The position numbers and the translations under genes are program-made. This document shows positions 26,898 to 38,875 of a DNA stretch of 64,000 nucleotides, piece by piece; within the stretch, counting starts at the first letter, position 1, and every line of letters begins with the position of its first letter. Below the pieces are notes generated by a model that saw only the letters and a list, made by a program, of their open reading frames with translations, was not told where the DNA came from and did not search any database. Source of the DNA: Marivita geojedonensis (lineage in GTDB: Bacteria; Pseudomonadota; Alphaproteobacteria; Rhodobacterales; Rhodobacteraceae); NCBI RefSeq assembly GCF_002115805.1, contig NZ_JFKC01000017.1:1-64000 (forward strand). The letters are read 5' to 3'.

Positions 26898-27797
26898 TTA
26901 CGCTGTCAAACCTTCCGGCTCGGCCAAGCCATGCGCCCGGCAACAGGCGGTCAGGGTGTTGGCAAGCAGGCAGGCGATGGTCATCGGCCCCACACCACCC
27001 GGCACGGGCGTGATCGCCCCTGCCACCTCGGACACCTCTGCAAAATCCACATCGCCCAAAAGCTTGGTCTTCCCCGGTTTCTCGGGATGCGGGATCCGGG
27101 TGATACCCACGTCGATCACGGTTGCGCCCGGCTTGACCCAGTCGGCCTTGACCATCTCGGCCCGGCCCACTGCCGCAACAAGAATGTCCGCACGCCTGCA
27201 GACGCCCGCCAATTCCTTGGTCCGCGAATGCGCAATCGTAACCGTGCAGTTCTCCTGCAAAAGCAATTGCGCCATCGGCTTGCCGAACAGGTTTGACCGA
27301 CCAATGACAACCGCCTCCATGCCCGACATCGCGCCAACCTGATCGCGCAGCAGCATCAGGCAGCCCAGCGGCGTGCAGGACACCAGACCCTTTTCCCCGC
27401 TCGCCAACAGCCCCGCATTGACGACGCTCAACCCGTCCACATCCTTGGACGGATCAATCCGTGCGACGACCGAGCGTTCGTTCAGATGATCCGGAACCGG
27501 GAACTGGCACAGGATGCCATGCACATTCGGATCGGCATTCAACTGGTCGATCAGCGCAAAGAGATCCGCCTCAGACACATCCGCAGGCAGCTTGTGCTCG
27601 AACGACGCCATGCCGACCTCAACGGTCTGCCTGTGCTTGGCCGCGACATAGACCTCGCTCGCCGGATCTTCGCCCACCAGCACCACCGCAAGCCCGGGCG
27701 TGATGCCGTGATCGGCCTTGAGCCGTGCCACGTGGTCCGCGATCTGCCCGCGCAAATTTGCTGCAAAGGCTTTTCCGTCGATGATCTGAGCGGTCAT
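26898..27797 (-). CDS. folD: Methylenetetrahydrofolate dehydrogenase/cyclohydrolase
   Basis: FolD converts methylene-THF to formyl-THF through methenyl-THF. The 299-aa protein has the catalytic YVAAKHR (Tyr/Lys), [38 protein letters not shown] and the terminal [23 protein letters not shown] precedes the ATG at 27797, and the family N-terminus begins there. It is downstream of fhs with a 133-base gap, so the two enzymes of the formate/C1 interconversion lie together. Confidence 0.96.
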   Translation of the reverse strand: MTAQIIDGKAFAANLRGQIADHVARLKADHGITPGLAVVLVGEDPASEVYVAAKHRQTVEVGMASFEHKLPADVSEADLFALIDQLNADPNVHGILCQFPVPDHLNERSVVARIDPSKDVDGLSVVNAGLLASGEKGLVSCTPLGCLMLLRDQVGAMSGMEAVVIGRSNLFGKPMAQLLLQENCTVTIAHSRTKELAGVCRRADILVAAVGRAEMVKADWVKPGATVIDVGITRIPHPEKPGKTKLLGDVDFAEVSEVAGAITPVPGGVGPMTIACLLANTLTACCRAHGLAEPEGLTA

Positions 27798-27882
27798 GAT
27801 CCGTCCTTCTTCTTTTCTCAAATACGCAAATGCACCCGATCACATCCCCGAGCAAGGGTCTGTCAGGTGCATATTGCGGGAT

Positions 27883-27924
27883 GGCGGGTGGGGCGATGGG
27901 CGATAGCCCGAGCGCCCACCTGCC
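27883..27924 (-). other. Extended hairpin between fhs and folD
   Basis: GGCGGGTGGG and CCCACCTGCC (one G-T pair) enclose an inner GGGC GATA GCCC stem. It starts six bases past the fhs stop. There is no T-tract, so partial termination or mRNA stabilisation is possible. Confidence 0.45.
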
Positions 27925-27930
27925 ATCAGT

Positions 27931-29607
<1,677 letters not shown>

Positions 29608-29755
29608 GAAAAGGCTCCCCTGTTCGGAACGTCATTTGCCCCACGCATACAGTTGCACACCAGAGCGGTGGCGCGGTGAAACCGACACTTCCAAGCAAAA
29701 CTGCGGCGGGATCGACTTCGGATCGTCGCCAATCGGAAACCTTTCCCGGATTCGC

Positions 29756-30352
29756 CTAACCGCGCGCCTCGTCGAGGTGCGGCCAGACTGGCTGATCCGG
29801 CACATGAAGACGAAGCGTGTCCCCTACGCCAAGACGCCCCGGGCGCTCCACCCAGGCTGTGACACCCCGTCGGTTCTTCGCCGCCGTCTTGAACGCTTTG
29901 CCTTTGCCGGGAAGCACGTTCTCGATCTCGCGCGCCGGCAGATGGCATGGGCGATTTTCCATGTCGATGACCAGCGTCACGCCGTCCGGTCCCTGCAGGC
30001 GTGACGATGGCGGAACCAGCGTAAAGTCGGGGATACCCTCGATCACCAATGTCGCGCCCAGCCAGACCGGGTTGATCCCATCCAGACCCATCGCATCGGC
30101 AATCCGGGCAAGTTCTTCCGCAGAAACGATGGACAACTGACGCACGTTGGCAATCTCGGTCCCGCGCGGGTATTGCGACACAAGGCGGCTGCAGGACGGA
30201 CGGGTGCGTCCGGAATGGCGTTCCCCAACCGGTCCGTCAAAGCTCAGTTCAAGCTCGTCCGCCGGGGACGACACGATCGACTCACCCTCTACAGGGACCC
30301 GCCCGATCCAGCGGATTGTTGCGGAAAACTCGGTAGGTTTAAGCGCGGGCAT
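29756..30352 (-). CDS. MOSC-domain protein
   Basis: This 198-aa cytoplasmic protein belongs to the MOSC superfamily, which binds sulfur or molybdenum cofactor. Recognisable parts are the opening strand ATIRWIGRVP, the cysteine-containing RPSCSRLVSQYPRGTEIAN, the helix EELARIADAMGLDGINPVWLGATLVIEGIPDFTLVPPSSRL (several blocks) and the end IENVLPGKGKAFKTAAKNRRGVTAWVERPG. GAAGGAAAC precedes the ATG at 30352. Known MOSC proteins detoxify N-hydroxylated bases or insert sulfur; none of these roles can be singled out here. Confidence 0.82.
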   Translation of the reverse strand: MPALKPTEFSATIRWIGRVPVEGESIVSSPADELELSFDGPVGERHSGRTRPSCSRLVSQYPRGTEIANVRQLSIVSAEELARIADAMGLDGINPVWLGATLVIEGIPDFTLVPPSSRLQGPDGVTLVIDMENRPCHLPAREIENVLPGKGKAFKTAAKNRRGVTAWVERPGRLGVGDTLRLHVPDQPVWPHLDEARG

Positions 30353-30511
30353 ATGCGTTTCCTTCGTGATCTCGCACGCACAAAACCCTGTGCATCGGGC
30401 CAGGGCAACCCGAAACCGGACAGATTGCAACGTCCATTTTTGCCCACGCGGGCGCCCCAGACTCGTCTCATTCCTGCGCTACACCGACAGCGACGCATTA
30501 GGAGAGACCCT

Positions 30512-30943
30512 ATGGAACTCCACACTTTTCCACGCCAGCGGCCGGAGGCCGGACACCGTCCGGGCCTGTCGGTGACCTTGCGATTCGATGCCGTGCATTT
30601 TCGCGAAGACTGCGCCGAACTCGCCCGACATGAGGACGGAACACCCTGCCCTATCGACGCGACCCGCGCGGATTTTCCGGGCATGTCCGATGGTGACTGG
30701 ATGTGTGTCCAACATGACCTGGATGTACGCAGTTGCCTGATGGCACATAAAGCTGACAGTTTCTGGGATCTGCCTGCGGCACACCAGGAGCGGTTGGATC
30801 TGATGGCTTCCGCATTTCTGTGTGAAGATGATGAGCTTTCCACGCTGCTGAGCCATGTCGCTGACGCGGATCTCGTTGCACGGGTCAAAGACCTGAACCG
30901 CAAATGGACCGCTGCGGCCACCGTCCCCGGATCAGCATCCTAG
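30512..30943 (+). CDS. Hypothetical protein (143 aa)
   Basis: This 143-residue soluble protein is not recognised. A clear AGGAGA Shine-Dalgarno lies seven bases before the ATG, so it is probably expressed. It is acidic, with several Asp/His/Cys residues: C120-type cysteine near LCEDDELSTLL, HREDCAELARHEDG-like acidic segments, and WMCVQHDLDVRSCLM. This might suggest metal binding, but no known motif is seen. It is divergent from the MOSC gene and followed by a terminator shared with ftsH. Confidence 0.6.
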   Translation: MELHTFPRQRPEAGHRPGLSVTLRFDAVHFREDCAELARHEDGTPCPIDATRADFPGMSDGDWMCVQHDLDVRSCLMAHKADSFWDLPAAHQERLDLMASAFLCEDDELSTLLSHVADADLVARVKDLNRKWTAAATVPGSAS

Positions 30944-31050
30944 AGCATGCTGCGCACACGCGGCTGAACTCCAATACCACCTCACCCGCGATCGATCCGC
31001 GGAGGTAGGTCACATCGGTACGGCCTCGCTCCCTGACCAACCCAAAGAAA

Positions 31051-31077
31051 AACGGCGCGAACCATGTCCGCGCCGTT
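31051..31077. terminator. Bidirectional terminator
   Basis: AACGGCGCG / CGCGCCGTT (9-bp stem, 9-base loop). ATTCATTATTTATT follows on the plus strand and TTTTCTTTGGG on the minus strand. It ends both the 143-aa gene and ftsH. Confidence 0.85.
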
Positions 31078-31098
31078 ATTCATTATTTATTGACCGGA

Positions 31099-33018
31099 TC
31101 AGGCGGTCGGTTCCGGCTCGAACCCGCCATCCTCGGAGCGCGGTTTGGATTTCGCCTTCGTTTTCGGGATCGCCGTGATGCTCGGTTTGTCCGACACCTC
31201 GCCCGAGGCGTCATCATCGCCGGAATGCGGCGGCTCGCCCCGGATCACACGCTTGATCTCGTCGCCGGTCAGGGTTTCGTATTCAAGCAGGCCCTGCGCC
31301 AGACGTTCCCATTCCTCGTTCTTGTCAGTGAGGATTTTGTAGGCACGCTCGTAGGCTTCCTGAATGAAACGCTTCACCTCTTCTTCGATCAGTTCTTTGG
31401 TGTGCGCCGAAACCGAGAAACCAGCGGTATTGCCGCTGTAGCCTTCGGCGGCTTCACGGTAATCGATATTGCCGACCTTGTCCGACATGCCCCACTGCAG
31501 CACCATCGCACGCGCCAGCGCAGACGCCTGCTGGATGTCGCCGGCCGGGCCATTCGAGACATTCTCGGGTCCGTACTTGATGATCTCGGCCGCCTTGCCC
31601 GCCATGGTCATGGCCAGCTTTTCCTCGCATTCGGACTTGTGCCAGTTCAGACGGTCTATCTCGGGCAGAGAGACCACCATCCCCAGCGCGCCGCCACGCG
31701 GAATGATCGTGGCTTTGTAGACCGGATCACATTGCGGCAGTTCGAGCCCGACAATGGCGTGACCGGCTTCGTGATAGGCGGTCTTTTCCTTCTGCTCGGT
31801 CGTGAGAACCATGGAGCGGCGCTCCGCCCCCATCATCACCTTGTCCTTCGCGTTCTCGAAGTCTTCCATCGTGACAAAGCGACGTCCAACTCGCGCCGCC
31901 ATCAACGCGGCTTCGTTCACGAGGTTCGCCAGATCTGCCCCCGAGAAACCCGGCGTTCCGCGCGCGATGATGCGCAGGTCCACGTCCGGACCAAGCGGTG
32001 TCTTGCGGGCATGGACGCCCAGGATTTTCTCGCGGCCCTTGATGTCGGGGTTCGGCACCGTCACCTGACGGTCAAAGCGGCCCGGGCGCAGAAGCGCGGG
32101 GTCAAGCACATCCCGACGGTTTGTGGCCGCCACGATGATCACACCCTCGTTGGCTTCAAAACCGTCCATCTCGACCAGAAGCTGGTTCAGCGTCTGTTCG
32201 CGTTCATCGTTGCCACCGCCATATCCGGCCCCACGGGCGCGACCCACGGCGTCGATTTCGTCGATGAACACGATGCACGGCGCGTTCTTCTTGGCCTGTT
32301 CGAACATGTCCCGGACACGGCTTGCACCGACGCCGACGAACATTTCCACGAAATCCGAACCCGAGATGGTGAAGAAGGGCACGCCTGCCTCGCCGGCAAT
32401 GGCCCGCGCCAGAAGCGTCTTACCGGTACCCGGAGGACCGACAAGAAGCGCGCCTTTCGGAATCTTGCCGCCCAGCCGCGAGAACCGCTGCGGATTGCGC
32501 AGGAATTCGACAATCTCTTCAAGCTCTTCCTTGGCTTCGTCGATGCCCGCGACGTCGTCGAAAGTCACGCGGCCATGCTTTTCCGTCAAAAGCTTTGCCT
32601 TTGACTTGCCAAACCCCATGGCACCACCGCGACCACCGCCCTGCATCCGGTTCATGAAGTAGATCCAGACGCCGATCAGCAGAAGGAAGGGCAGCAGGCT
32701 CAGCAGGAAGGACTGGAAGCCCGATTGCTGCTGCTGCTCTGCCCGGATCGGAACGTCATTTGCGATCAGCAGATCGGTGACTGTGGCGTCTTCCGGTTTG
32801 ATCGCGACATAGTCCTGACCGTCAGTGCTGCGGAACCTGACCTGTTCGCCGTCCAGTGTAACGGAACTGACCGTGTCGTTCTCAACCGATGCGACGAAAT
32901 CGGAATAGCTGATTTCGCGGCTCTGCAGGGTGTTTCCACCGCCCGAGAAGATGTTGAAAAGCGCAAGGATCAGAAGGAACAGAACGACCCAAAAGGCGAT
33001 ATTTCGTGCGTTGCCCAA
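31099..33018 (-). CDS. ftsH: ATP-dependent zinc metalloprotease FtsH
   Basis: FtsH is a membrane-anchored AAA+ protease that degrades regulators and faulty membrane proteins. The 639-aa product has two N-terminal membrane helices (about 5-22 and 103-123) around a periplasmic domain, Walker A GPPGTGKT, the second region of homology and the zinc site HEAGHA followed by a downstream Glu/Asp. The C-terminus is acidic then basic. It follows tilS with 78 bases between them. It is the last gene of the ruv-tol series, ending at the bidirectional terminator. Confidence 0.98.
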   Translation of the reverse strand: MGNARNIAFWVVLFLLILALFNIFSGGGNTLQSREISYSDFVASVENDTVSSVTLDGEQVRFRSTDGQDYVAIKPEDATVTDLLIANDVPIRAEQQQQSGFQSFLLSLLPFLLLIGVWIYFMNRMQGGGRGGAMGFGKSKAKLLTEKHGRVTFDDVAGIDEAKEELEEIVEFLRNPQRFSRLGGKIPKGALLVGPPGTGKTLLARAIAGEAGVPFFTISGSDFVEMFVGVGASRVRDMFEQAKKNAPCIVFIDEIDAVGRARGAGYGGGNDEREQTLNQLLVEMDGFEANEGVIIVAATNRRDVLDPALLRPGRFDRQVTVPNPDIKGREKILGVHARKTPLGPDVDLRIIARGTPGFSGADLANLVNEAALMAARVGRRFVTMEDFENAKDKVMMGAERRSMVLTTEQKEKTAYHEAGHAIVGLELPQCDPVYKATIIPRGGALGMVVSLPEIDRLNWHKSECEEKLAMTMAGKAAEIIKYGPENVSNGPAGDIQQASALARAMVLQWGMSDKVGNIDYREAAEGYSGNTAGFSVSAHTKELIEEEVKRFIQEAYERAYKILTDKNEEWERLAQGLLEYETLTGDEIKRVIRGEPPHSGDDDASGEVSDKPSITAIPKTKAKSKPRSEDGGFEPEPTA

Positions 33019-33096
33019 GGAAAATTCTCCTGAATCTGACAGGGGCGGAAAGGCCCGCGTCTCTTGGCCTATAACATAGACATGCGCGGCCCGTGT

Positions 33097-34446
33097 TCAA
33101 TGCGAAAGACAAAATGCCTCAAAACCGGTGTCGGGCCGGCCCAGCACGTATCGCTGCAACCCGAAATCCGGGCCAAATCCAAGCGCGGGACAGGCCAGAA
33201 GACTGTCCCCCGACCATACGGACGGCAGCGCGCGGGCAGCCCGGTACGGAACGCTGAACGCCGAGCGATCGGCAAAGCTCTGCCATCCGTCGTCACCGAG
33301 CGCGCGCATTTCGCTGCCCGTCGGCCACTCTGTGTCACGCTCTGTTATGGCCCATTGCCCATCCCAGAGCGCATCCAGCGCTGCCACGCTGTCTTTCACC
33401 GCAGCATATTCGCGGAATACCCGCAGATGCGCCGTGTCCACGACGATCTCAGCGCCATGCAGCGTGCCGCCACGCCCTGAGAGCACCTGCTCCAACAGCG
33501 CCTCGCTCGCTGCTGCGCGCGGCTTGTAGGGCGCGGATGAGACATAGCAGAGCGCCGCCGAAAGCATCCGCAACTGCGTTTCCGCCTCAAGCGCCGCAAA
33601 ACCGTCCCGGTCGATCCGCACCTGTCCCAAGGGTGCATCCCGCCCAACCCGCGCAACGGCTTCCGCAAGCCGGGCCTGCAACCCGTCACGCGCGCGCGCC
33701 ATACGCCGTGCCGTGTCAGCAAGACCCGAAGTCGTGATGCCTTCTTCGCGCAGAAGATTTAACAAATGGCGAACGCGAACCCGGTGATATCCGCGATCCT
33801 CGTTTGTCGGATCGTCGACCCAGCGCCCTTGCAGCACCCGGATATAGTGCCGCAATTCCTCGCGCCGCATGTCGAGACATGGGCGCACAACGTCAAACCC
33901 CGGAATAGCCGCGCCGCGCGGAGGGCACCGGCCCGACACCTGCTCTTCGGTCAGGTCCGGAATACGCGGCGCATGTGGAACCACCGGTCGCCGGGGGCGC
34001 ATTCCCGACAGACCATCGACACCCGAACCACGCGCCAGGCGCATCAGCACGGTTTCCGCCTGATCGTCCTGGGTATGCGCAAACAGAACGTGTCTCAGAG
34101 ATCCGCGCCACCGGTCGACAAGCGACAGACGCGCCTGCCGCGCTGCGTCCTGCACGTTGCCGGTGCCATCCCAGCGCCAGCGCAGTATCGCGTGGGGCCA
34201 ACCCAGCGCCGCACATTCCTCGGCCACCATACTGGCCTCGGCGGCACTCTCGGACCGCAATCCGTGATCCACCGTCACCACCCAAAGGCGCACACCATAG
34301 TCCCGGGTCCAATTGTGGGCGAGGCACAGCATCGCCATGCTGTCACCGCCCCCCGAGACGGCAAGACCGATGTCAGACGGAAATTCCGGGCCAAGCAACT
34401 GGCCCATCGCGTCGGCGAACCGCTGCCCGAGCGGTGCCTCGGTCAC
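33097..34446 (-). CDS. tilS: tRNA(Ile)-lysidine synthase
   Basis: TilS modifies cytidine 34 of the AUA-reading isoleucine tRNA to lysidine; it is essential for correct decoding. The 449-aa protein has the PP-loop AVSGGGDSMAMLCLAH and the HTQDDQAETVLMRLARGSGVDGLSGM region (separate blocks). The start is GTG at 34446, overlapping the cpoB stop by four bases (GTGA), which supports it and indicates translational coupling. Confidence 0.94.
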   Translation of the reverse strand: MTEAPLGQRFADAMGQLLGPEFPSDIGLAVSGGGDSMAMLCLAHNWTRDYGVRLWVVTVDHGLRSESAAEASMVAEECAALGWPHAILRWRWDGTGNVQDAARQARLSLVDRWRGSLRHVLFAHTQDDQAETVLMRLARGSGVDGLSGMRPRRPVVPHAPRIPDLTEEQVSGRCPPRGAAIPGFDVVRPCLDMRREELRHYIRVLQGRWVDDPTNEDRGYHRVRVRHLLNLLREEGITTSGLADTARRMARARDGLQARLAEAVARVGRDAPLGQVRIDRDGFAALEAETQLRMLSAALCYVSSAPYKPRAAASEALLEQVLSGRGGTLHGAEIVVDTAHLRVFREYAAVKDSVAALDALWDGQWAITERDTEWPTGSEMRALGDDGWQSFADRSAFSVPYRAARALPSVWSGDSLLACPALGFGPDFGLQRYVLGRPDTGFEAFCLSH

Positions 34447-35261
34447 TGGCAGTTGAAGCGGGCTTTGGCGGCGTCGGCCTGAGCAATGGCATCGCCACTG
34501 CCCGGATAGCGCCCCGCAACCTCACTCAGGGTCACGCAGGCTTCGGCCACATTGCCGAGATCCCCCAGCGCCGCCCCCAGACGCCAAAGCGCCTCTGGCC
34601 CGGCGGAATCGTCAGGATACCCTGCGTATGCCTCAAGATATCGCCGCGCCGCTTCCCGCGTGTCGCCCAGCCCTTCGAGCGCCCGGCCCTCGGCCACCAG
34701 CGCCTGGGCTTCTAGCGGTCCGCCCGGGTAGGTCTGGCGGAAGGCCGCAAACTGGTCTGCGGCGGATTGAAAGTCACCCTGGGCGAGCGCCTCCCCGGCT
34801 CGCCGAAAGTCTGTTTCCTCACCCACCGCCAGTTCCGTGCCCCCGGTCGCAGGCGCCGGTTGCGGCGTTGCCGGAGCGGGCGCGGACGCCGCGCCACCCA
34901 AGGTCGGGCTTTTGCCCAAGGCGCCGATATCGCAGCCTGCTTCGAGTTCGCACAGCCGGAATTCCAGATCGCCCAGCCGCCGCGCGCCATCCTCGGCGAC
35001 CTGGCTCACCCGGAAATCGAGTTCTTCTGTCTTGGCCGTCAGCCTTTGCAATTCTGCCTCGATCGCATTGATCCGGTCCAATGCGCCCGGTGGCAACGCG
35101 ACGGTGCTGGCCCCTGTCGTGCTCAACTCGCGTTTGAGTTTCTGCAATTCGACAAACAGCACAGACATGTCCTGCCGGATATCGGCAAGAGTCTGCTCTG
35201 TCTGGGCCGTCACCGGCGCTGCGGACAGCGCCAGCACAAGTGCAAGGGACATCAGGCGCAT
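34443..35261 (-). CDS. cpoB: Cell division coordinator CpoB / Tol-Pal protein YbgF
   Basis: CpoB is the periplasmic Tol-Pal partner that links outer-membrane constriction with peptidoglycan synthesis. The 272-aa precursor has a Sec signal (about 1-19), an N-terminal coiled-coil (about 20-90) rich in Leu, Glu and Gln, a low-complexity Pro/Ala linker (about 108-135) and C-terminal TPR repeats (FRQTYPGGPLEAQALVAEG, EAYAGYPDDSAGPEALWRLG). It stands between pal and tilS, as usual. Confidence 0.9.
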   Translation of the reverse strand: MRLMSLALVLALSAAPVTAQTEQTLADIRQDMSVLFVELQKLKRELSTTGASTVALPPGALDRINAIEAELQRLTAKTEELDFRVSQVAEDGARRLGDLEFRLCELEAGCDIGALGKSPTLGGAASAPAPATPQPAPATGGTELAVGEETDFRRAGEALAQGDFQSAADQFAAFRQTYPGGPLEAQALVAEGRALEGLGDTREAARRYLEAYAGYPDDSAGPEALWRLGAALGDLGNVAEACVTLSEVAGRYPGSGDAIAQADAAKARFNCQ

Positions 35262-35272
35262 TCAGGTCTCCG

Positions 35273-35791
35273 TCAGCTGCTCAGCCCGGCGGAGATGATC
35301 GTCACCGCCCGGCGGTTCTTGGCATAGCACGCCTCTTCCGAGCAGATTTCAATCGGACGCTCCTTGCCATAACTGACAAAGCGCAGTCGGCTCGCCGGGA
35401 TGCCCTGTGCGATGAGGTATTCCATCACGGCATTGGCCCGGCGTGCGCCCAGCGCGAGGTTGTAGGCACGGGTGCCCTGTTCGTCGGCGTGGCCCTCGAT
35501 CACGGCGTTGTAGTCGGCATTGGTCAGCAACCACTGAACCTGACCGTCCAGAGTGGCCCGTGCTTCCGGGCTCAGCGAAGACTGGTCCACGGCAAACAGC
35601 ACCCGGTCTCCGACCGTCTGCTGGAAATACGCGGGTGAGCTTGGGTCGCTCGCGCTGCCGGGCACAATACCGCCTGCGCTGCCTGTGGCTGCGTTGAGAT
35701 CGACCGCTCCGTTGTCGAACCGGTTTGCATTGGTGCATGCCGATACGGCCAGAACGGCCATCAGCATCGTGAGTTTCGCGGGTAGTCGCAT
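35273..35791 (-). CDS. pal: Peptidoglycan-associated lipoprotein Pal
   Basis: Pal anchors the outer membrane to peptidoglycan and interacts with TolB. The 172-aa precursor has a lipobox ending LAVSAC (modified cysteine near residue 19) and a C-terminal OmpA-like domain with NADYNAVIEGHADEQGTRAYNLALGARRAN (several conserved blocks, the Asp and Arg contacting diaminopimelate). The 134-base gap to tolB contains a small CAGCCA TG TGGCTG dyad (35831-35844). Confidence 0.96.
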   Translation of the reverse strand: MRLPAKLTMLMAVLAVSACTNANRFDNGAVDLNAATGSAGGIVPGSASDPSSPAYFQQTVGDRVLFAVDQSSLSPEARATLDGQVQWLLTNADYNAVIEGHADEQGTRAYNLALGARRANAVMEYLIAQGIPASRLRFVSYGKERPIEICSEEACYAKNRRAVTIISAGLSS

Positions 35792-35925
35792 AGGATGTCC
35801 TGCTCTTTTATGATTGGTCCGAAAGTACCACAGCCATGTGGCTGCGCCTAGTCATCTGCCGAGCGCCGGATTTTCGTCAGAAAACCCGGAACGCCCCGCA
35901 GTCATTTCTTGTGAACGCACAAAGA

Positions 35926-37251
35926 TCACTGAAGCGCCCCCCAGCTTGGGTCCGAAGCCCCTTCCGGCGTGCGAACACGCTTCAGATTCCGGCCCGAGAT
36001 ATCCACGGTATAAAGCGAGGACGACCCCTGCGCCCCCTGCGTTTCACGGGCGAACATGATCACGCGCCCGTTCGGTGCCCAGGTCGGTCCTTCGTCAAGG
36101 AAGGAGGCCGTCAGCAGACGCTCTTCGGATCCGTCGGTCCGCATCACCCCAATATGGAACCGACCCGCGTTCTGCTTGGTGAAGGCGATCATGTCGCCCC
36201 GGGGCGACCAGACAGGGGTTGAATACCGCCCCTGACCAAAGCTGATCCGCCGTGCTTCACCGCCGCTGGCGGACATCACATAGAGTTGCTGCGTGCCCGA
36301 CCGGTCGCTTTCGAATACGATCTGGCTGCCATCCGGCGAATAGCTCGGCGCGGTTTCGATCGACGGCGCGCTGGTCAGCTGGCGCACGCCGCCGCTGCCA
36401 ATGTCCATTGCCCAGATGTCGGTGTTCGACCCTTGGGTCAGCGAATAGACCACGGTTTGCCCGTTCGGCGCAAAGCGCGGCGCGAAACTCATCACACCGT
36501 CCTGTCCCTGCAGAATCCGGCTCTGCACGGTGCCGACTTCAAGCACATGCACGCGCGGCATACCTGTTTCATAACTGGTATACAGCACCCTCTGACCGTC
36601 ATCGGAAAACCGCGGTGCGAGCACAAGCGCGTTGCTGCCCGTCAGGAACTGCACATTGGCCCCGTCATAATCCATGACGGCGAGGCGCTTGACCCGCTGA
36701 TCCTTCGGTCCGCTTTCCGAAACAAAGACCACCCGGCTGTCGAAATACCCGCTTTCACCGGTGATCCGGCTGTAGACTTGGTCCGCCACCTTGTGCGCCA
36801 TCCGCCGCCAGCCGTCAGGCGTTCCTGCAAACTGCATACCCTGCCCCAGCTCGGTGCCGGCGAACACGTCCCAGACCCGGAATTTGACGATCACGCGATT
36901 GCCGTCGGAACTTACGGCTCCGGTCACAAGCGCCTGCGCGTTGATCGCCTTCCAGTCCGCAAACTGAACCGGGCTGCCAAAACTGGTGATCTGGCTGATA
37001 TGTGCCTCACGGGGCACCTCGCGGAACAGACCGGTTCCCGTCAGATCCTCGGCAACGACCCGCGCGATCTGCTGGGCCAGTTGCTGCGCACCTGCGCTTT
37101 CGGCGACGAAATCCGGCACCGCATAGGGCAGCGGTTCGACCACGCCCTCGGTGATCTCGATCCTGAGAGGCCCGCTTTGCGCCATGGCCACCATCGGCGC
37201 GCTGACCGCCATTCCCAAAACCGTCAACAGCATAGCGACGACCTGTTTCAT
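35926..37251 (-). CDS. tolB: Tol-Pal system beta-propeller protein TolB
   Basis: TolB is a periplasmic protein with an N-terminal alpha/beta domain and a C-terminal six-bladed propeller that binds Pal. The 441-aa precursor has a Sec signal (about 1-22) and repeated propeller motifs such as [19 protein letters not shown] and [16 protein letters not shown]. Its start overlaps the tolA stop by four bases. A small dyad follows in the gap before pal. Confidence 0.96.
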   Translation of the reverse strand: MKQVVAMLLTVLGMAVSAPMVAMAQSGPLRIEITEGVVEPLPYAVPDFVAESAGAQQLAQQIARVVAEDLTGTGLFREVPREAHISQITSFGSPVQFADWKAINAQALVTGAVSSDGNRVIVKFRVWDVFAGTELGQGMQFAGTPDGWRRMAHKVADQVYSRITGESGYFDSRVVFVSESGPKDQRVKRLAVMDYDGANVQFLTGSNALVLAPRFSDDGQRVLYTSYETGMPRVHVLEVGTVQSRILQGQDGVMSFAPRFAPNGQTVVYSLTQGSNTDIWAMDIGSGGVRQLTSAPSIETAPSYSPDGSQIVFESDRSGTQQLYVMSASGGEARRISFGQGRYSTPVWSPRGDMIAFTKQNAGRFHIGVMRTDGSEERLLTASFLDEGPTWAPNGRVIMFARETQGAQGSSSLYTVDISGRNLKRVRTPEGASDPSWGALQ

Positions 37252-38393
37252 CGGATCCTCATACTCTCGGGGTTGAATGTCATCTCGACAGTCTTCCACT
37301 GATCAAATTTCTCTGGCGGCAGGTTATACCCGTCGCCCTGACAGCGCAAAATCGCGCGGCGCGCAGCCTGAAACGCAGTTTCCACGGCAGAACCGCTGCC
37401 GCCCTCTGCCGCCAGCATCCTCAGGCTTGAACTCACGACACGCCCGGATCGATCCATGTCGAACCCAACTGTGACCGTCACGTTGGCCGCCTGTGAGCCC
37501 ACATCGACCACCCAGCAATCCTGAACGGCAATGCGAAACCCGTCGGTTTCACCCTGTGTCAACGGGGGTCCGCTCGGGCCGTCCGTGGCTCCGCCGGACA
37601 GAGCTTCTTCCAGCGCGCCTGCAATCGCCGAGGCTGTCGCATCGGCTGCGGCTGTGTCTTCCTGTGCCGGGGGACTGGCCTCCGGCGCAGACGCCGGTTC
37701 CGACGGCGCTTCTGCCGTCTCCGTCTGCGGGGGTGTTGGCGCGGGTCGGTTCGGTCTCACCTGCGGACGTACAGATGCCGAGGGCGCACGCGCCGGTTCT
37801 TCCGCTTCCGTCACGATCTCGGTGGTCGCGGCCTCGGGCGCCGTGGCCTGCTGCTCTTCCGCGTCCGTCACATCCGGCGTCTCGGACCGTTCGACCGTTT
37901 CCTGCACCTCAGGCGCAACCTCTGCATCCGGTGCGGGCTCGGGCACGGCCTCGGGTGCCACACGCGGGGCGGGGCGCGGGATCGGTCGCAGGGCCACTTC
38001 GGGGGCCTCGACCTCGGGTACCGGTTCAGGGGCCGGGGGCTGCGGCAGCGTCTCGACCACTTCGGGTTCGGGTTGCGGCAACACTGGCTGCGGCGCCGGA
38101 TCGGGGTCCGACACCTCGGGTTCAGCCGGTTCCGGCGGCGGTGTTGGCTGCGCGTCCTGGACCGGTGGTTCAGGCGGTTGTTCTTCGATCTGGGGCTGAG
38201 GCAGCGCCGCCGGCTCGGCACCCAGTTGCGGAGCCGCCTGCGGCTGCATCATCGCGGCGAACTGCGCCTCGGAGATGACCGAAACCTCAGCCACCTGAAC
38301 CTCGGGCGGATCGCTGCGGAACATGCCGCCAAACAGCGCCCAGAGGATCAGAATCCCATGGGCACCACCAGAGATATAATGGCCCGTATGCAC
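37248..38393 (-). CDS. tolA: Cell envelope integrity protein TolA
   Basis: TolA spans the periplasm from the inner membrane to TolB/Pal. The 381-aa protein has an N-terminal membrane helix (about 8-24), a long low-complexity middle rich in Pro, Glu and Ala (about 45-270), and a C-terminal TonB/TolA-like domain with [27 protein letters not shown] and [25 protein letters not shown]. The start is GTG at 38393, eight bases after tolR. In place of the usual Lys/Ala helix the middle is Pro/Glu-rich, so it may be extended rather than helical. Confidence 0.92.
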   Translation of the reverse strand: MHTGHYISGGAHGILILWALFGGMFRSDPPEVQVAEVSVISEAQFAAMMQPQAAPQLGAEPAALPQPQIEEQPPEPPVQDAQPTPPPEPAEPEVSDPDPAPQPVLPQPEPEVVETLPQPPAPEPVPEVEAPEVALRPIPRPAPRVAPEAVPEPAPDAEVAPEVQETVERSETPDVTDAEEQQATAPEAATTEIVTEAEEPARAPSASVRPQVRPNRPAPTPPQTETAEAPSEPASAPEASPPAQEDTAAADATASAIAGALEEALSGGATDGPSGPPLTQGETDGFRIAVQDCWVVDVGSQAANVTVTVGFDMDRSGRVVSSSLRMLAAEGGSGSAVETAFQAARRAILRCQGDGYNLPPEKFDQWKTVEMTFNPESMRIR

Positions 38394-38401
38394 CGCCCGC
38401 C

Positions 38402-38872
38402 TCAGCCATCCGACCCGTCAAGCACGGGACCCCCGGTATCGGTCACCAACCCGATGGAACTGAACCCACCCGCGTTCAGCGCGCCCATGATCTGCGCGAC
38501 GATCTCATAGGTCACCGCCCCATCGGCCCGCAGGAATACCCGGTCGTCCGAGCGTTCAGCGGCGATTGCCCGCAACCGCGACACGAGATCTTCGCGCGCC
38601 ACTTCTGTGTTCTGGATCGACACCGTGCCGTCTGCTGAAATCGTAATGGTCAGCGGCTCTTCAGTTTCCGAAGGCAAGGTCGAAGCTGCGGTTTTGGGCA
38701 ATTCGACCGGAACGCCGACCGTCAGCAGAGGGGCCGCCACCATGAAGATGATCAAGAGGACCATCATCACGTCGACAAAGGGCGTGACGTTGATTTCCGA
38801 CATGGGCACAGCGCGGCCCTTGCGCCGCCTGCGCCCGCCGCCACCACCGGATTTGACCACGCCTCCGCCCAT
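38402..38872 (-). CDS. tolR: Biopolymer transport protein TolR
   Basis: TolR (156 aa) is the single-span inner-membrane stator protein of the TolQR proton channel. A glycine/arginine-rich cytoplasmic tail (GGGGGRRRRKGRAVPMSEIN) is followed by VTPFVDVMMVLLIIFMVAAPLL, whose aspartate is the expected proton-carrying residue, and a periplasmic domain. It follows tolQ with three bases between. Confidence 0.95.
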   Translation of the reverse strand: MGGGVVKSGGGGGRRRRKGRAVPMSEINVTPFVDVMMVLLIIFMVAAPLLTVGVPVELPKTAASTLPSETEEPLTITISADGTVSIQNTEVAREDLVSRLRAIAAERSDDRVFLRADGAVTYEIVAQIMGALNAGGFSSIGLVTDTGGPVLDGSDG

Positions 38873-38875
38873 GGC

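Noticed and set aside
29608-29755. Possible riboswitch in the fhs leader
   Set aside because: The 148-base leader has some G+C-rich pairing but no match that I can identify to THF, SAM or glycine riboswitch cores. Left unassigned; a covariance-model search would decide.
31090-32604. Plus-strand open frame opposite ftsH (504 aa)
   Set aside because: Shadow of ftsH; no conserved motif. The Walker and HEAGH motifs are on the minus strand.
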